Positions 8,886-17,832 are shown, counted from the first letter of the stretch. The stretch is DNA of 64,000 nt from Paenisporosarcina indica (GCF_001939075.1 NZ_MPTA01000002.1:682001-746000), one strand, 5' to 3'. Made by a program: numbers and translations. The notes: a model not told the origin generated them from the sequence alone.

Positions 8886-9015
8886 AAAGGTTAAGGAGAA
8901 TTTCTTCCTTAACCCAGTTCCCCAATATTTTGGAGGTAATTTCCATTTGTTACTTTCATTTTTCGCTCCAATAACAAACACCTCTTACGCAATTTTGCAT
9001 AAGAGGTGCCTTTGT
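8886..9015 (-). terminator. Two hairpins between hpaB-like and FMN reductase genes
   Basis: GGTTAAGGAGAA / TTCCTTAACC (8889-8914) is followed on the leftward strand by TTTTTT. ACCTCTTACGCAATTTTGCATAAGAGGT (about 8981-9008) lies right after the reductase stop. Both can end leftward transcription; the second may also stop rightward transcription from the monooxygenase gene. Confidence 0.65.
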
Positions 9016-9021
9016 TATTGA

Positions 9022-9561
9022 TTATGCAAATTGTTTCATCCACTTTTGGAAGTTTGCAATCACGGTATCTAAGAACTCAATTGTTGCTTCATCAATCAGG
9101 TTACCTTCAGCGAATTTAGTATGTGCTGCTCCAACATATACTTCATTCATCGGTAATAGTGGAGAATTTAAACCACTTGCAAATAGGATATCGCGTAAGT
9201 GCATTTGTGCTTTTGCTGTACCTAAAGCGCCCATAGAAGCGCCCATAATCATAGATGGTTTGCCGAATACTACTCGATCAACACGTGACATCCAGTCAAT
9301 CGCATTACCTAGTACACCAGAAATTGTCGAGTTGTACTCAGGTGTTACCCAAAGAACTGCATCAGCTGATTTTACTTTTGCTTTAAAGTCCAGTACTTCT
9401 TGTGGTGCGTCTAATTCGATATCTTGGTTGTACATTGGAAGTGGAGCTAAATCTAAAATTTCAAGCTCAAATTGGTCAGCGTAACGAGCCTGTACGTGCT
9501 TTGCTAGTTGTAAATTATATGAATCTTTACGAATACTTCCTACGATTGCTACTACTTTCAT
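9022..9561 (-). CDS. NADPH-dependent FMN reductase (azoreductase-like)
   Basis: This flavodoxin-like protein (179 aa) shows the FMN phosphate loop GSIRKDSYN near residues 8-16 and the PEYNSTISGVLGNAIDW signature near 80-97, typical of NAD(P)H:FMN/quinone/azo reductases. The start ATG at 9561 has TTGGAGG upstream. It reduces flavins, quinones or chromate-like acceptors in the cytoplasm. It may supply reduced flavin to the convergent HpaB-type oxygenase, although HpaC-type reductases belong to a different family. It follows a decayed IclR gene and the DoxX gene on the same strand. Confidence 0.9.
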   Translation of the reverse strand: MKVVAIVGSIRKDSYNLQLAKHVQARYADQFELEILDLAPLPMYNQDIELDAPQEVLDFKAKVKSADAVLWVTPEYNSTISGVLGNAIDWMSRVDRVVFGKPSMIMGASMGALGTAKAQMHLRDILFASGLNSPLLPMNEVYVGAAHTKFAEGNLIDEATIEFLDTVIANFQKWMKQFA

Positions 9562-9588
9562 GGTAATTCCTCCAATAATTTAAGTGTA

Positions 9589-9817
9589 TTAGTCGACTGA
9601 ATGTTCCATTTCACGTGAAATGACTTTGATACAGTCTTTAACCTCGTTCATAAGGTGTTTCATTTTACTACGTGCAACAACTGCTTGTAGTGCTGTAATG
9701 GCAACTACTGCTATGGCTTGTCCATTTCTAAAAACAGGAACTGCAAGAGCTACTTTTGCAATTTGGAAAAATCGAATTGGGTGATACGCTAGTATTGTCC
9801 GTCGCTCAAAGCTCTAT
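9589..9817 (-). pseudogene. C-terminal remnant of an IclR-family regulator
   Basis: On the leftward strand a frame ending with TAA at 9589-9591 reads about 75 codons. It starts after an in-frame TAG near 9818 and has no start codon or ribosome site. It contains VALAVPVFRNGQAIAVVAIT and ends in a KVISREM helix. This matches the last third of an IclR effector domain. The N-terminal DNA-binding part is missing, so this is a gene fragment left between doxX and the reductase gene. Confidence 0.7.
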
Positions 9818-9829
9818 TCCCATCCGGTC

Positions 9830-10225
9830 TTAGTTTTTAGCTATTGTCTTATCAAGAGAAAGTGGTGAACGTTCTGCAAACATGAAGTAAATTCCTAATG
9901 CAAGATATACAACTTCAAGTTCGTAGCCAGCCATCACACCATCTCCAAATAATCCTAGTGGTAATTTCGCTGTGAAAATAGCACCGACCATAAGGATGGC
10001 AAATATTGCACCGATAATTCTTGTACCGAGACCTAGAATTAATAATAAGCCTCCTACTAATTCAACAATTGCAACTACAAAAGCAAATCCTCCAATTAAT
10101 CCAAGTGATTCAAAGTAACCAGCTGTATTGCTAATTCCTCCTTGAAATTTCACTAGCCCATGCATAAAGAACATGAAACCGAATACGACGCGTACAAGTA
10201 ATGTCATATATTGTTGTTTCGTCAT
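9830..10225 (-). CDS. DoxX-family membrane protein
   Basis: This small integral membrane protein (131 aa) has four hydrophobic segments and the family hallmarks RVVFGFMFFMHGLVKF near the N-terminus and GLLLILGLGTRI near residue 60. ATG at 10225 is preceded by AAAGGAGGAATAGAC. DoxX proteins are linked to thiol/oxidative stress and quinone chemistry. The FMN reductase lying downstream on the same strand is a common neighbour, often seen under redox-sensing regulators. The IclR fragment between them may be the lost local regulator. Confidence 0.9.
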   Translation of the reverse strand: MTKQQYMTLLVRVVFGFMFFMHGLVKFQGGISNTAGYFESLGLIGGFAFVVAIVELVGGLLLILGLGTRIIGAIFAILMVGAIFTAKLPLGLFGDGVMAGYELEVVYLALGIYFMFAERSPLSLDKTIAKN

Positions 10226-10702
10226 TGTCTATTCCTCCTTTAGTTATGTTTAGAAAGTAAATTACTAATAGTAAGCTAAATGCAAAAAAAAAAGAACTCC
10301 ATAAACAAAGAGTTTCACTGTTTTCACAATTCCACAGATTACATTTAGTAACTTAGTTTATCTAAGTAACTAAATATATCTTTGAAACTATTAATTGTCC
10401 ACTTATTTATACTAAACTTAAGATATTTTTTTACAAATTGATGACTTTTTCTAATTTCCCTCATCACAATCAATAGCAGTGGATCATCTTGAAATGATCC
10501 ACTGCTATTGATCAGAGAAATAATAAGAAGTCTTGATTGATAGAAAAATAGACGAAGCTTGTACATTGAAAGCTATTTGCTCTATTCGCTTACCGCCAGG
10601 AATGACAGAATCAACATCCTCTTGTACTAAAAGAAAAGCTAACGCTAAAAGAAAGTGGGCCGTATAAAATAAATGAAATAATAGGAATGAAATTTATCGT
10701 TT
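10226..10702. other. Gene-poor stretch with a long perfect inverted repeat
   Basis: No convincing gene lies here. The region holds a short leftward A/T terminator-like motif near 10282-10316 and a 19-bp perfect inverted repeat at 10469-10512 (listed separately). Around 10570-10680 the leftward strand carries a broken frame (IPGGKRIEQIAFN) that may be a gene relic but was not identified. Confidence 0.5.
10469..10512. repeat. 19-bp perfect inverted repeat with 6-base loop
   Basis: Arms 10469-10487 and 10494-10512 (core TAGCAGTGGATCAT / ATGATCCACTGCTA) are perfectly complementary around the loop CTTGAA. No T-run follows on either strand, so it is not an ordinary terminator. Confidence 0.85.
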
Positions 10703-11224
10703 TCATAAATACTTCTCCATTCGAATATCAGTCCACATTTTATCTTGCCAAAATGTGAAACTGTCGATACTACCGATTTCCTTATATCCCATCTTTTGAT
10801 AAAGCTTCTGTGCCTGTTCGTTAAATTCAAACACGCCTAGTTCAATACGTTTAAGCCCCTGCTTCTTAATCTGTTCTTCCAAATATTGAATTGCTACATA
10901 ACCAATACCTCTTCCCCGTCCTATAGATTCACCAATTGTGATTCCTATCCAGGCGGTCCCAGGCTCTTTTTTGTAGAGATGGCTCGGATCGATCATATAA
11001 TTCATTTCACCTATCAACTGGTCATTCAGATATATTAGGTAGATGTGATGGTTTTCCAGACGTTTTATTAAACCATCCAGGGTCACTTTATAACGACTTT
11101 CCAATTCTGATTTATTTCGGTTAGGGCGAGTCAACGGAATTAAAGTTGGGTCGTTTTCCCAACGATTAATCACCTTTATAAGGCTTGAGGTGGGTTCAGT
11201 TAATTTTATAAAATGAGTAGTCAT
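10703..11224 (-). CDS. GNAT-family N-acetyltransferase
   Basis: This acetyl-CoA-dependent N-acyltransferase has 173 aa. The start is set at ATG 11224 because GGAGAGGAGAG precedes it; a longer frame from 11251 would place that box inside the gene. The acetyl-CoA loop is visible as GRGRGIGYVAIQYL near residues 105-118, and the usual C-terminal strand follows (LGVFEFNEQAQKLYQKMGYKEIG). The substrate cannot be told; RimL/RimJ-like or small-molecule acetylation are both possible. Confidence 0.87.
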   Translation of the reverse strand: MTTHFIKLTEPTSSLIKVINRWENDPTLIPLTRPNRNKSELESRYKVTLDGLIKRLENHHIYLIYLNDQLIGEMNYMIDPSHLYKKEPGTAWIGITIGESIGRGRGIGYVAIQYLEEQIKKQGLKRIELGVFEFNEQAQKLYQKMGYKEIGSIDSFTFWQDKMWTDIRMEKYL

Positions 11225-11954
11225 TGCGCTCTCCTCTCCAATACATAACATTAAAGTCTCGATTAGTTGGATTCCCCTTTATTTGAACACGGAAATAACA
11301 ACAAAATCATTCTATTGAAATTTCTGCGAATTTAGGTTGTGCATTGTATTCCTTCTAAACTGCTTTTGTTTGATATATATTTTATAGTACCTTAAATCGG
11401 AAAAATTCGAAAACTTTCATTTACTATCATCCGTAAACCCTTCTTGAATCTACGCACTTCTTTATAGCTCTTGCCCCCTGGTTTTAGAACACTGAGTTAC
11501 AATTTTGATACTTATGAAGGCGTACCCTCCTATGTTTCTTGATCTAATTAACTCCATGTACAATTTGTTTAATTGATGGTCACCTTCCGAGCATATGGTC
11601 AAATTTATTATTAGACAAAAAAGCGTGAAAACCCTTTAATATCAAGGTTTCACACGCTTTTTTTGTTGCGGAAACAGTCACTTTTCATAAACTGGGTATT
11701 GAACAAGCCTTCCCAAATACATTTATCTCGAAAATGTAATAAAGTAAACATTAACTGGTTCAATACCTTTCCTCGAAGCCATGAGTTAACCTGCCCTCGA
11801 TGATACTGACCATTCCCTTAATTCCTATTTGGTTACTGATTCTATTAAACGATAGAACTTTGACGCTTACCAAGAAAATTAGCTCAAGTGTATTTATGCA
11901 TAGAATGAGTAGTTCTGTAAAGAATGAAGGAATAAAAAGAAGGGAGAGCAAATT
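11225..11954. other. Long intergenic region before the MFS gene
   Basis: About 730 bases with no credible gene. The only clear element is the bidirectional terminator at 11617-11664. A leftward frame at 11760-11951 has no ribosome site and no recognisable content. The GGGAGAG ribosome site of the transporter closes the region. Confidence 0.55.
11617..11664. terminator. Bidirectional terminator
   Basis: AAAAAAGCGTGAAAACCC pairs with GGTTTCACACGCTTTTTTT around an 11-base loop, with A- and T-runs at the two ends. Confidence 0.85.
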
Positions 11955-13340
11955 ATGACAACTGCCTATAAAGGTACAAATAAAATGATTACAGGAATTG
12001 TATTTGGGGTATTAACATTTTGGCTCTTTACTCAAGCAATCGTCAACGTAGTTCCCGTAGTTCAAAAGGATTTGGGAGTTTCATCCGGGACATTAAACAT
12101 TGCAATTAGTTTATCAGCACTATTCTCCGGTATTTTCATCGTAGCAGCTGGTGGACTTGCTGATAAAATTGGACGAAAGAAAATGACGAATATCGGACTC
12201 ATTTTAAGTATCATTGGTTCACTTTGTTTAGTTTTAGCAAATGGTTCAATATTACTCATCATTGGGCGGATCATTCAAGGTTTATCGGCTGCTTGTATTA
12301 TGCCTGCAACGATTGGCTTGATGAAAGCCTATTTTGAAGGGGCTGATCGACAACGCGCACTTAGCTTCTGGTCAATTGGTTCTTGGGGTGGTTCAGGTGT
12401 TTGTTCGTTATTCGGCGGAGCAATTGCTACATATATGGGGTGGAGATGGATTTTCATCTTCTCAATTATCATCGCAATTCTTGCATTGTGGTTATTAAAA
12501 GATACGCCTGAAAGTAAAGCAAGACAAACCGACAATTCTAAATTTGATGTTGGTGGTCTGATTATTTTCATTATAACCATGTTAGCATTGAATATTTTCA
12601 TCACACAAGGTGCTGAAATTGGTTGGACAAACTGGATTACGATTGTACTGTTAGCTGTCGCAGTAATTGGTGCAATCATCTTTATAAAATTTGAAAATGG
12701 TAAATCAAATGCGCTAATCGATTTTGGGTTATTTAAAAACTTGCCATACACGGGTGCAACCATTTCAAACTTCTTGCTCAATGCTGTTGCCGGAACGCTT
12801 GTTGTTGCGAATACGTATGTACAAGAAGGAAGAGGATTTACTTCTTTCCAATCGGGTATGCTTTCCATCGGTTATCTAATTGCCGTACTTGGTATGATCC
12901 GTGTTGGAGAAAAGATTCTTCAAAAAATCGGGGCAAAAAAACCGATGCTTTGGGGTACAATTTTGACGCTTATCGGTGTTGGTATAATGGGCTTAACATT
13001 CTTACCAGATGTTGCTTACACAGTAGTTGTATTTATCGGATTTGCTTTGTTTGGATTAGGTTTAGGGCTCTATGCAACACCATCAACAGACACTGCCGTA
13101 TCGAACGCACCTGATGATAAAATTGGGGCTGCTTCGGGTATATATAAAATGGCGAGCTCCCTTGGTTCTGCTTTCGGGGTTGCGATTTCAGCAACAGTTT
13201 ATGCAATGATTGCAGCCAATAGTGGTGTAGATGCAGCGGCAACTGGAGGTATTATTGCCAATGTGATTTTCACAGTCATCGCTTTGTTATCAATTATTTT
13301 CTTGGTTCCAAATCATGCTGGTAAAAGTGAAGTAAAATAA
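11955..13340 (+). CDS. MFS transporter, drug/metabolite efflux type
   Basis: This major facilitator protein (461 aa) has the loop 2-3 signature GGLADKIGRKKM near residue 65 and about 14 hydrophobic segments, the DHA2 layout. RIIQGLSAACIMPATIGL near 105-122 and the GWRWIFIF segment near 155 fit that family. ATG follows AAGGGAGAG. The M20 amidohydrolase gene starts 14 bases after its stop, so the two are cotranscribed. A transporter with a peptidase-like hydrolase suggests uptake or export of an N-acyl amino acid or dipeptide, which is inference. Confidence 0.9.
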   Translation: MTTAYKGTNKMITGIVFGVLTFWLFTQAIVNVVPVVQKDLGVSSGTLNIAISLSALFSGIFIVAAGGLADKIGRKKMTNIGLILSIIGSLCLVLANGSILLIIGRIIQGLSAACIMPATIGLMKAYFEGADRQRALSFWSIGSWGGSGVCSLFGGAIATYMGWRWIFIFSIIIAILALWLLKDTPESKARQTDNSKFDVGGLIIFIITMLALNIFITQGAEIGWTNWITIVLLAVAVIGAIIFIKFENGKSNALIDFGLFKNLPYTGATISNFLLNAVAGTLVVANTYVQEGRGFTSFQSGMLSIGYLIAVLGMIRVGEKILQKIGAKKPMLWGTILTLIGVGIMGLTFLPDVAYTVVVFIGFALFGLGLGLYATPSTDTAVSNAPDDKIGAASGIYKMASSLGSAFGVAISATVYAMIAANSGVDAAATGGIIANVIFTVIALLSIIFLVPNHAGKSEVK

Positions 13341-13354
13341 GGAGTGTTTTAGTT

Positions 13355-14536
13355 ATGAAAGAAAAATTAATGGACATGTTGGATGAACGTAAAGATGAAA
13401 TGATTCAAATCCGCCGTTTTTTACATGAACATCCTGAATTATCATTTAAAGAAGAAAAAACAGCTCAATACATTGCGGACTTTTATAAAGGAAAAAACGT
13501 CGATATACAAACAAATGTCGGAAATGGTTACGGAATTATTGTAACAATAGTAGGCGAAAAACCTGGAAAAACAATTGGATTACGCGCAGATTTTGACGCG
13601 CTTCCAATTGTCGAAGAAACACCCGTACCTTTCAAATCGAAAAATGAGGGCGTCATGCATGCATGCGGACATGATGGTCATACAGCTTACTTGTTAGTTC
13701 TTGCAGATTGTTTAATTCAACTGAAATCAGAACTATCCGGAACCATTAAAATCATTCATCAGCATGCTGAAGAGGCTCCACCAGGTGGAGCAAAAAGTAT
13801 TGTAGAATCTGGACTGTTGGATGATTTAGATGAAGTGTATGGAATTCACTTATTACCAATTGCCCCTGCTGGAATGGTCGGTTACAATAAAGGCTTTGCT
13901 TTCAATGGACGGGCCTACATGAAATTGAAAATACAAGGCCGAGGTGGGCATGGATCATCACCTCACTTAGCAAATGATGCAATTGTTGCGGGTGCTCATT
14001 TTGTAACCGCAGTACAAACCATTATAAGTCGCCGATTAAGCCCATTTGACATAGGAGTAATTACAATTGGATCGTTTGATGGAGCAGGTACCTTTAATGT
14101 GATAAAAGATAGCGTAGAGCTTGAAGGTGATATCCGTTACATGACTGTTGAAACGAAAGAAACGATTGAACGAGAAGTAAAACGTCTTGTCAAAGGACTT
14201 GAGGAAGAGTTCGATGTAACTTGTGATCTTACGTATACACCAGACTATCCGCCATTGTACAATAATCCTGAACTTACAGAAAAAGTGGCAGAAGCACTTA
14301 AAAATGCGAATATAAAAGAAATCACAGAAGTAAAAGAAGTCCCTGCAATGGCACCTTCGGAAGACTTTGCTTACTATGCAGAAAAGTTCCCTGCTTGTTT
14401 CTTTTATATTGGATGCACACCAAAAGGCGTAGAAAAACCATATTTCAACCACCATCCACAATTTGATATCGACGAAGATTCACTCCTAGTTGCAGCAAAA
14501 GCCGTTGGACAAGTTGTTTGTAGTTTGCAGGAATAA
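13355..14536 (+). CDS. M20-family amidohydrolase (N-acyl amino acid hydrolase type)
   Basis: This zinc-dependent hydrolase (393 aa) is of the M20D/IAA-amino-acid-hydrolase type. Metal-site motifs are MHACGHDGHT near residues 101-110 (Cys104, His106), HAEEAPPGGA near 137-146 (Glu139/140), and GIHLLP near 164. A lid domain lies between about 180 and 295. It removes acyl groups from N-acyl amino acids or cleaves related amides. It is translationally close to the MFS gene. A second member of the same family is encoded at 15419-16597. Confidence 0.9.
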   Translation: MKEKLMDMLDERKDEMIQIRRFLHEHPELSFKEEKTAQYIADFYKGKNVDIQTNVGNGYGIIVTIVGEKPGKTIGLRADFDALPIVEETPVPFKSKNEGVMHACGHDGHTAYLLVLADCLIQLKSELSGTIKIIHQHAEEAPPGGAKSIVESGLLDDLDEVYGIHLLPIAPAGMVGYNKGFAFNGRAYMKLKIQGRGGHGSSPHLANDAIVAGAHFVTAVQTIISRRLSPFDIGVITIGSFDGAGTFNVIKDSVELEGDIRYMTVETKETIEREVKRLVKGLEEEFDVTCDLTYTPDYPPLYNNPELTEKVAEALKNANIKEITEVKEVPAMAPSEDFAYYAEKFPACFFYIGCTPKGVEKPYFNHHPQFDIDEDSLLVAAKAVGQVVCSLQE

Positions 14537-14544
14537 AACTTAGA

Positions 14545-14580
14545 GTCGTTCAAAGTATACTTCTTTGAACGACTTCTTCG
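14545..14580 (+). terminator. Terminator after the M20 gene
   Basis: GTCGTTCAAAG and CTTTGAACGAC (14545-14555 and 14563-14573) form an 11-bp perfect stem followed by TTCTTCGT. The U-tract is weak. Confidence 0.65.
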
Positions 14581-14591
14581 TGGTTTCAGCT

Positions 14592-14629
14592 TTCATGATT
14601 ATTTCCCCTGTGCGGGAAATAATCATGAA
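14592..14629. repeat. 16-bp perfect inverted repeat, related to the MITE-like family
   Basis: TTCATGATTATTTCCC (14592-14607) pairs perfectly with GGGAAATAATCATGAA (14614-14629) around CTGTGC. Bases 14605-14636 also match the left half of the repeats at 42951 and 44864 (CCCCTGTG, AATCAT, AATATATGA). Confidence 0.75.
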
Positions 14630-14640
14630 TATATGAGGTT

Positions 14641-14970
14641 TCACTCTGGAACTTCTATATATTCTCCAACTCTAACTTTTAGTATTTCAATTAATTCTTC
14701 GTTCATATAACCGTAATCATCTGGAATGTCTAAATTCAACATCTTCTTATTATCAAGCATTGATCCGAACTTGCCTTTTAGCCGTCTTATATGCTTTTTT
14801 TCCATTACAAAAATATAGTCAGCCCAACCTATGTGCCCGTTAGTAACCTTAACCTTTGCACCAACCTCTGTTCCTGCTGATCTTACATCATAGCCGTTAA
14901 AATTATGAAATACCTTTTCCGCAGTCGGGCTTCGCCATTTGTTCTTACTACATATAAACAGAATCTTAAT
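14641..14970 (-). CDS. Low-molecular-weight tyrosine-phosphatase-like protein with ATT start
   Basis: This 109-codon frame was found by reading the leftward strand. It begins MKILFICSKNKWRS-like (the first codon is ATT) and contains the phosphatase loop C-x5-R-S (CSKNKWRS, residues 7-14), SAGTEVG near 31-37, and IPDDYGYMN near 82-90. It matches the compact single-domain LMW-PTP-like family of about 105-110 aa. The expected start codon is ATT (14968-14970), correctly spaced 6 bases after GGGGTGA, with no in-frame ATG, GTG or TTG. Either ATT is used as a rare start or a point mutation has crippled the gene. The remaining frame is intact. Confidence 0.7.
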   Translation of the reverse strand: MKILFICSKNKWRSPTAEKVFHNFNGYDVRSAGTEVGAKVKVTNGHIGWADYIFVMEKKHIRRLKGKFGSMLDNKKMLNLDIPDDYGYMNEELIEILKVRVGEYIEVPE

Positions 14971-15418
14971 TTTACTTCACCCCATACAATAAATTTTTTA
15001 GTTAGTTTTATTTTTAAGTCATCCATAATATTCGCTAGTCTAGAGTTATCCTATCTTTTGTTTTTCGCTTTAAACCTCGAACGTTTTATTGCACATATTT
15101 TCTCCTATCGATGTGGATCATCCACGAAATCAATATTCCTCTTCCAGTTCTTGAGTTATCCAGAACCGTGACATAATAATAATAATAATACAATGAAAGT
15201 ATTAGTCCCACCAATGTCGAGAATGTTGCTACGAGCATTAATCCTCAATATCGATACCGCCTCTCTCCCCTACGAAAGGGAGCGAGCAATTCTATGACTC
15301 ACCATTTATTCTCAAACAAAAAGCTAGCGAATAAATAATTCAGTATAATGATTAGACAGTGCTGAAAATAATTAGTCACCAATTAGGGATTTCCCTAATA
15401 AATACAGGAGGTTTTAAT
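14971..15418. other. Intergenic region with a small microsatellite and an inverted repeat
   Basis: No gene is recognised. A run of six TAA units lies at about 15173-15192. ATTAGGGA-TT-TCCCTAAT (15382-15399), a perfect 8-bp inverted repeat, sits seven bases before the AGGAGG site of the next gene and could be an operator. Confidence 0.5.
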
Positions 15419-16597
15419 ATGTTAAAGGACACAATATTTACTAGTATTTCTGAAAATATGACTGAAATGAGGAAAATAAGACGGCATTTACATATGCACC
15501 CTGAACTCTCTCATCAAGAAGTAAATACGCCCGAATACATTGCAACCTACTTGGAAGAACTCGGCATTGAAGTGAAGAGAGGCGTTGGTGGCAGAGGGGT
15601 TGTTGGGACAATTCGTGGTGGAAAGCCTGGGAAAACCATCGCTTTTAGAGCTGATTTTGATGCTTTACCGATTCAGGACGCTAAAAATGTGCCCTATAAA
15701 TCCACTGTTCCAGGTGTGATGCATGCTTGCGGGCACGACGGCCATACCGCTTCACTTCTCGGCTTTGCAAAAGTGATGAATGCTGTAAAAGCTGAACTCA
15801 AGGGTAATATTGTATTAATTCATCAATTTGGCGAGGAGTTATCACCAGGCGGAGCCAGAGCGATGATTGAGGATGGATGCCTTGATGGTGTGAATTTCGT
15901 TTACGGTGCCCATCTTCAATCGAAGCTGAATGCAGGTTACATTTATGGTAGAGACGGTTATTTACAGGCAGCGGAAGACGCGATTAAAATTATCGTAAAT
16001 GGATCGGGAACGCATGGTGCAGAACCTCACACCGGTGTTGATCCGATTTTAGGTGCCAGTCATATAATGGTTGCTTTACAGTCCATCGTTAGCCGTAACG
16101 CTGATCCTTTGAAAGAGCTTGTCGTGTCAATTGGTAAATTCCATGCCGGAGATGCGGATAATGTGATACCTGAAAAGGCAGTATTGGAGGGTACGATTCG
16201 AGTATTTGATAAGGACTTGCGACAACTTGCAAGTCGACGCGTAAAAGAGATTGCTGAATCTGTCGGTGGTGCTTTAGGCTGTGTTGTTGAAGTCCAAGTT
16301 GAAAAAGGGTATGACTCTGTATGGAATCACCCAGAGCAGATGGACGTTGTGCGTCGTGCCACAACCAACACATTTGGTCCAGAATCGTACGTTGATATTG
16401 ATCCCGTTATGCCGGTGGAAGATTTCTCATATTACTTACAAAAAGTACCCGGGGCGTTTTTCTTTGTGGGTGCAAAGATGGATGATGAAAGTGTCGTATT
16501 CCCTCATCATCATGAGAAGTTCGATTTCCATGAACCTGCGATGGAAACGACAGCTAAAACTTTTGCTGCTATTTATCTGGAAGCTCAAAATAGCTGA
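15419..16597 (+). CDS. Second M20-family amidohydrolase
   Basis: This 392-aa relative of the enzyme at 13355 keeps all metal motifs: VMHACGHDGHTA near residue 100, HQFGEELSPGGA near 137-148, and YGAHLQS near 163. The lid domain contains GTHGAEPHTGVDP. The start is ATG 15419, preceded by AGGAGGTTTTAAT; an upstream in-frame GTG at 15359 has no ribosome site. It should hydrolyse N-acyl amino acids or amidated compounds. It is transcribed alone, with an inverted repeat at 15382-15399 just before the ribosome site. Confidence 0.9.
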   Translation: MLKDTIFTSISENMTEMRKIRRHLHMHPELSHQEVNTPEYIATYLEELGIEVKRGVGGRGVVGTIRGGKPGKTIAFRADFDALPIQDAKNVPYKSTVPGVMHACGHDGHTASLLGFAKVMNAVKAELKGNIVLIHQFGEELSPGGARAMIEDGCLDGVNFVYGAHLQSKLNAGYIYGRDGYLQAAEDAIKIIVNGSGTHGAEPHTGVDPILGASHIMVALQSIVSRNADPLKELVVSIGKFHAGDADNVIPEKAVLEGTIRVFDKDLRQLASRRVKEIAESVGGALGCVVEVQVEKGYDSVWNHPEQMDVVRRATTNTFGPESYVDIDPVMPVEDFSYYLQKVPGAFFFVGAKMDDESVVFPHHHEKFDFHEPAMETTAKTFAAIYLEAQNS

Positions 16598-16638
16598 CAA
16601 GTCCCTATGGACAGAGAAACTGTCGCCCAAATTCTATA

Positions 16639-16676
16639 TAAAAAAGGAGCCAAGTGACGTGATCACTTAGCTCCTC
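16639..16676 (-). terminator. Terminator of the PH-domain gene
   Basis: GGAGCCAAGTGA / TCACTTAGCTCC is followed on the leftward strand by TTTTTT. It lies between two convergent genes and best serves the leftward PH-domain gene. Confidence 0.75.
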
Positions 16677-16833
16677 TATGTGTACTTACTTCAAGATTCC
16701 TTACTTCACCATGTTTTCTTGTTTTAGCTTCTATTTTCGCAGACTTTATTGACGGCAAATCCAGTGTCTTCTGATGATAAGCTTGAGTTTGGGCAAATCG
16801 TTGCTCAGGTACCTGTCACTCCTCTTCGATCTA

Positions 16834-17211
16834 TTACTTCATGACGTACGCTGCTAACACACTTTGAACCTTGTATATATTTAAGGATTTATTGAACTTT
16901 TTCAGGATGGGTGCAGCACTTCCCGATAGCCAAATTTTTAATTCTGCATCCAGATCAAAAGTGCCCGCCGTTTCAATCGAGAAATGCACTACACTTTTAT
17001 ATGGAATCGAATGATATTCTACCTTTTTCCCCGTCATACCTTGTTTATCAATAAGTAATAATCGTTTATCCGTAAAAACAATTAGATCCCGAATAAGCTT
17101 ATACGCATGCTCCACCTTTTCAGTAGGAGCTAGCAAATCCTTCAGTTCACTCTCTACTTTGTCATTTTCTATCTCCGATGCATTACCCATTAAACCATCT
17201 AAAATCCCCAT
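16834..17211 (-). CDS. Bacterial PH-domain protein (bPH_1 type)
   Basis: This 125-aa protein starts at ATG 17211, behind AGGAGG. The longer frame from 17322 is rejected because that strong ribosome site lies within it. The body is a beta-rich domain with LIRDLIVFTDKRLLLIDKQG near 45-64, then KVEYHSIPYKSVVHFSIETAG, and a C-terminal helix. This is the pattern of small PH-like (DUF1696/YvbH N-terminal) proteins of bacilli. Function is unknown; related proteins are thought to act in protein or envelope interactions. A larger PH-domain protein is encoded at 26478-27092. Confidence 0.82.
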   Translation of the reverse strand: MGILDGLMGNASEIENDKVESELKDLLAPTEKVEHAYKLIRDLIVFTDKRLLLIDKQGMTGKKVEYHSIPYKSVVHFSIETAGTFDLDAELKIWLSGSAAPILKKFNKSLNIYKVQSVLAAYVMK

Positions 17212-17394
17212 CCAAATTCCTCCTGAAATCCATTTTGGTACTAATTCGAGAAGTGTGTTCTGAACTCCTGCTAGTTGTGCGAGAAAATAGGGAAGTTCAT
17301 TGTCTTGAATAAACATTAACAAGCCACTCCCCTAACTTTTGGCATGAGAGAGTGAATAATCCGATTTGTTTACCTTTGGACGCGAGGTTTTAGG

Positions 17395-17832
17395 TTATAA
17401 ACCCCAATCTAGTTTCAAAATATCGTTAAGAACTTGAAACTTTTCATATCCAATTTTATCAATGACTTTTTTTTCGAGATTTGCCTTTAAGGATTTGTTT
17501 TCCTCATAACATTCTTCACCTAGTTTAGTTAACTGTATACACCTATCCTTTTTGTTATTTTCTAAGCTGCTAATTATAACTAATCCCTTTGATTCAAGAC
17601 TTTTAATGAATTTATGCGTTGCTTGCCGAGAAATGTCAACATGTTTGGTAACGTATGAAATCGTTGGCCGCTTTTTATAAACTCTTGCCATAATATACCA
17701 TTCTGAAATCGATATATATATATCGCTAGTATCATTCCACAATTTCTCAATAATGCTTCGAAGTTGAACATGTCGCTCGCTTATTAAGTCAATAAAATCT
17801 AATTCTTGTAATTCACAATTCAAACCTCTCAC
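17395..17832 (-). CDS. MarR-like winged-helix regulator
   Basis: This protein (145 aa) has the MarR layout: an N-terminal dimer helix, a winged helix (ISYVTKHVDISRQATHKFIKSLESKGLV near residues 57-85), a wing with KKDRCIQLTKLGEECYE, and a C-terminal helix. The GTG start follows AAAAGGTCGGG. It is divergent from a CarD-like gene. Two 10-3-10 inverted repeats sharing the half-site GTTGAC lie between them, the near one about 40 bases upstream of the marR start. It probably represses both itself and the CarD-like gene and releases on binding a small ligand. Confidence 0.85.
   Translation of the reverse strand: MRGLNCELQELDFIDLISERHVQLRSIIEKLWNDTSDIYISISEWYIMARVYKKRPTISYVTKHVDISRQATHKFIKSLESKGLVIISSLENNKKDRCIQLTKLGEECYEENKSLKANLEKKVIDKIGYEKFQVLNDILKLDWGL

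Noticed and set aside
10345-10566. Leftward 73-aa frame
   Set aside because: No ribosome site, includes the long palindrome, no recognisable content.
10570-10690. Broken leftward frame with IPGGKRIEQIAFN
   Set aside because: Coding-like but too short and unidentified, so not called as a gene.
11760-11951. Leftward 63-aa frame upstream of the MFS gene
   Set aside because: No ribosome site and it covers the region where the MFS promoter should be.
15173-15192. Run of TAA triplets
   Set aside because: Short simple repeat in AT-rich DNA, no sign of function.
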